NCBI GenBank assembly: GCA_945910005.1
Contig: OX246746.1
Location: forward strand, 42,693,623-42,757,622
Length of the DNA stretch: 64,000 nt
Direction: 5' to 3'
From: Isoperla grammatica
Taxonomy: Eukaryota > Arthropoda > Insecta > Plecoptera > Perlodidae
The notes beneath the pieces were generated by a model. It was not told the origin of the DNA. It was given only the letters and a program-made list of their open reading frames with translations, and ran no database searches. Below are positions 60,730 through 64,000 of the stretch, in pieces (position 1 is the stretch's first letter; every line of letters begins with the position of its first letter). Made by a program: the position numbers and the translations under genes.

Positions 60730-63580
60730 GCAATGTTAAGCATTAGAAATTACAATGACGATATTTTGCACAAGTTTGGTATGATAGATAGATATTTATT
60801 CACACTAGTGAAAGAAGTAATATACTTTTTTAAATTTTTTTTATGAATTGTTGTTGCAGCTATATTCATTGTCATATACTCCTCTCCCCTAAAGCTCCAA
60901 CCACAATCGTAGGCATCTTGATCGTAAACTGGATCGGGATCGCAATCGTACATTTTCTCATGCTAAGTCATTACGATTTTCTTGTAAACAGCGCTATAAA
61001 AAGCATGTAAGTTAACTTTTTAACGATTTCCGGATTGCGATTGCAATCCCGATCCCGATAATTGTGGTCGGGGCTTTACAAGAAGTGCGATCATATAACG
61101 TGCAGCATGGGTCATGCGCACTTGAAACAGACTATACACTCAGAACATAACAACTATGTCGGTATTGATGCAACGTAGTGTTGACTGTTGGTTGCTAAAT
61201 CATATGATGGCCGTTCTTTGTAACCAAATATAATATGCCCATGCAGCTGCCTGTTCAAGCTCTGCATAGACATCACCTATTCTGAGACAGTTCAAACCAA
61301 CAATGAAATTATTAAAGTGAAGATAGCGAAGTTGACGTGTGGACAACTAATAGGCGTGGTTGAAAAGTAACATGAAAAACAACATAGAAGGAATACGTTT
61401 AAAGATATTCTTTGGGAATGTCCTCTTGTAAAAACGAGCTGTGATTTTCAATGATAGTTTTTGTCGACGGCAAATGTCTTTGAAATCAACAATTCCCATT
61501 GGTTTAGAAAATATTTGACCTCTCTGTAACTAATTTAATGTAGCCTATGCTATAATCTTGCCTGTAAATTATGGTAAGCTTTCATAGCCTTCATAACCAA
61601 TCCAACTGGTTCTTTGGTCTTATACGCCATGTCCAGCACAGATTCCTGAACAGGTTTCTGAAGAGGGTTGGCTACACAGGTTACTCCATGCCAATAAAAT
61701 TACATTGTAGGTTTTATTATTTTATATCCAAACGGTTACAATGTATTTGACCACCAACTAAGAATAGTCAAGAAATCAAGAAGTTAGTTCATCAATAGCG
61801 TATACTCATGCCTGGACAGAGATATTTAAAATATAACTGCCGATTTCACCAGGATTTTATATTTCTATGGTTAAGCTCATAAATATGTCTATACATTATT
61901 TGAATACGAATTCAAATATGCAAAGCAGAAGTAACAAAACAATCAATGCTTAAAATGAGCCAAGTGAATCCTGCTCTTCAACTTAGTAACAGCAATTACG
62001 CCAAGTCATCAAGTAGTTATTAAAATGAAATACGGCCTGTTTTTTTTTTTTTTTTATACTTCAAGTTAAATATTGTCATTGCAAGAGGGTTGAACTGAGA
62101 TCTGTTATAAAAGGCAACGGAGTCATAATCTGTTTAAGTTTATTGCCTGGTTTATATTCTGTGTGCAAGTAACGTGCCTCGTGTGTGTGTTTGTGTGTGA
62201 GCTATAGAGAAGGCCAACTTGCTATTTCTTGAATGGGTGTGTAAGGACAGTGATAATTTAAACTAGTATTAGTATCCAGTCCGGCTTCTTTTGTAATATC
62301 AATATCTGAATTCCAACGAACTTCGTAATCGTTGCAATCTTCTATACATGATTGTGCCGTTGTGCAATGCCAACTCAGTAAGCCTAACAATTTCAGATAA
62401 TATTATGCGCTTTTTGAACAACTATTGTACTTCAAGACACTAAAAAGTGATTCCGTGTTGATGGAATTGCCTCGACGTTTCATTCCATAATGCGTAAATG
62501 CCCAAGTAGGCCTATACGATGCTTGAATGAAACATTGTTACGCATTTCATTCATGAAGGCTACGTATGTGCAAATGTTTGGAATAATCTTCAAACATTCT
62601 CGCAGACCGAAATCTTCGGGTATAGGAAAGAGGTGGCGTTGAACTATTATTCGTCTAACTTGCAGACCACTTTGACTGCAAAATATAATTAGACATGCTT
62701 TCGATGGAAATTTCACACAGTCTTCACAACAGTAAGTACGGAGCCTTTTGAATCATACACATCGTATCAAGATAATAGATTGTTGGTTCATTACTATCGG
62801 ATTAAAAAATGGGTGTCCTTCGACTTTTGAAACATCACAAACAAAAAAGTATGCAACATAGAGAAAACCCAAAACCACCATATAATTGAAATGTTCTTAT
62901 GAGAATCATACTAAACTATGTGTGTCACTACAGCTCTCTATAGAAAGCAAACTGTCAAAAATAGCACTTTTCTGCAATTCCCGAATGTCGAATTTTCCAA
63001 CCACAATACCACTGGAGATTTTAAAATAAGACTTTTCAGTTATATAAAGTAATATAATGAGAATATAATTTTAGTTTATTTATAATTGTTAGTTAACATG
63101 TAATTAATTAGAATTTTTACTAATTGCTAATATATTGTAATTAGTGGACGAATAGAAATTGCACACAAATTACCTGAATATATATATTATAATATTAGTA
63201 TTAGAAAAATGTTCCATGAAATCAAATGAACTCGGTGATTGTAAGGAAACAATAATGAAATATCGTGTGGGGGGTTGGGGGGGTGGGTTATAGTCGGCCC
63301 AAGGACTACTACAGTAGCTTCTCAAAAGAATGTTTCAATGTATGGTGGATTTTGTTTTTCTCTATGTGGAAGCTCCTAACGCAGCAGGCGTGACTAATTA
63401 GTAGTGAACACGTGAAAGGAAGCAAGGAACCTGTTGAGTTTCGTTGCAACAGAGTGCATGAAAAGTGCAGTAGATAAAGATCTAAGGTCGGTATGAGGAC
63501 TATGAAGTGAGTCACGTAGTTGTGCATTGCTGGCACGGAGTATCAGCAATGAGCAATGAGCATGCACGCTGACAGGATAT
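60730..63580. other. unassigned AT-rich DNA
   Basis: Includes a T run at 62040-62058, a short (GT)n at about 62180-62198 and a G-rich stretch at 63269-63287. No gene or RNA is supported. The short minus-strand frames of 62-78 codons have no recognisable features. Confidence 0.35.
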
Positions 63581-63582
63581 CA

Positions 63583-63680
63583 CAGCGCCCGGGGGCAGCA
63601 CGCGACACTAGTACGGGAGGTCGCTGGTTCAAAACCACTGCTGCCATAGTAGCATTCGCTGACTGTTAAGATAGACGGAA
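63583..63680 (+). mobile_element. tRNA-like SINE head with partial body
   Basis: GGGGGCAGCACGCGACACTA, then CGGGAGGTCGCTGGTTCAAA (B-box-like) and ACCACTGCTGCCA, followed by GCTGACTGTTAAGA. It parallels the minus-strand copy at 45.3 kb, which also has GGGAGGTCGCCGGTTCGA. Confidence 0.55.
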
Positions 63681-63689
63681 TAACAATAA

Positions 63690-64000
63690 TAAATCTTACA
63701 TTTTCAGTAGCTGTCAATCGCCATTTTATCTATCTGCTTTTTCAGGGTAACACCGCCCAAATTAACAGTGTTTTAGTAATATTTTGATAACGCTACACAA
63801 TAATGAAAAAGCGATACATGAGAATTATGTGGTTTCGTAAAAACTAAAAGCTGAATTTAAAATGTTTCAAATATTTGTAATGTTATGGGGAGTTAAGTTA
63901 TTAATATTTATTAATTTACATTACCAACCACCAATGACCATTACCATTACCATTACCAACCTACCAATGATTCAAATACTTGACACATTTTGTATCCAGT
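63690..64000. other. unassigned DNA
   Basis: A few CCATTA repeats at 63938-63957; nothing else is supported. Confidence 0.3.

Overview
The window is eukaryotic, repeat-dense and AT-rich DNA. It is best explained as part of a large arthropod (insect or crustacean) genome around the 5' end of a posterior Hox gene. One convincing host protein-coding exon is visible, on the minus strand at 14807-15479. Its product carries segments typical of arthropod Abdominal-B upstream of the homeodomain (SFWSP, WCNYS, YLTP-DDRGRVAAAM, GYGLRNYG-PE-V-STPYPPPG) and the exon ends at a consensus splice donor. No homeobox exon is visible anywhere in the window. Positions 1-14806 are therefore inferred to be first-intron sequence running off the left edge, and 15.5-64 kb to be 5'-flanking DNA or upstream introns of the same locus. 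The species cannot be told from the sequence.

Layout: 1-14.4 kb (inferred intron) holds long tetra-, hexa- and trinucleotide arrays, a 62-bp minisatellite, tRNA-derived SINE remnants (one forming a perfect 41-bp palindrome) and a truncated non-LTR retrotransposon end inside an (ATT)n array. 14.4-17 kb holds the Hox exon, a hairpin just inside the intron, a G-quadruplex-like tract and a CpG-rich block upstream. 17.4-17.8 kb is a hAT-type MITE with an exact 8-bp target duplication. 21.8-31.8 kb is one (TAG)n array interrupted by three non-LTR retrotransposons in the same orientation: one full-length (PHD/FP-type ORF1 plus endonuclease-RT ORF2), one near-identical but 5'-truncated, and one truncated copy of a diverged relative. 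33.0-36.8 kb is a 65-bp satellite of about 59 copies. 37.5 kb holds a Harbinger-like MITE. 41-48.3 kb holds three more minisatellites (69 bp, a GTCAGCCATT array, 58 bp) and a 1.6-kb foldback element. 48.4-53.1 kb holds two Helentron-like elements head to tail, the second split by a TA-flanked TIR element. 54.6-59 kb holds a CRE-plus-poly(G) tandem repeat, an (ATT)n array, a MITE and a 51-bp minisatellite. The remainder is unassigned AT-rich DNA with SINE fragments.

The most interesting signal is in the retrotransposons. All three in the (TAG)n array lie in the same strand and register, which suggests a microsatellite-targeting non-LTR lineage. Their 3' ends share a two-part hairpin (an inner AAGCTA stem and an outer stem with covarying pairs) that also appears in the fourth element, inserted in an (ATT)n array. 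The next most interesting points are tandem Helentron-like elements, a cluster of about 23 GCCAT (Pho/YY1 core) motifs, and CACGTG palindromes recurring in three unrelated minisatellites next to a Hox gene. Most long open frames in this window are translations of microsatellites and are not genes.
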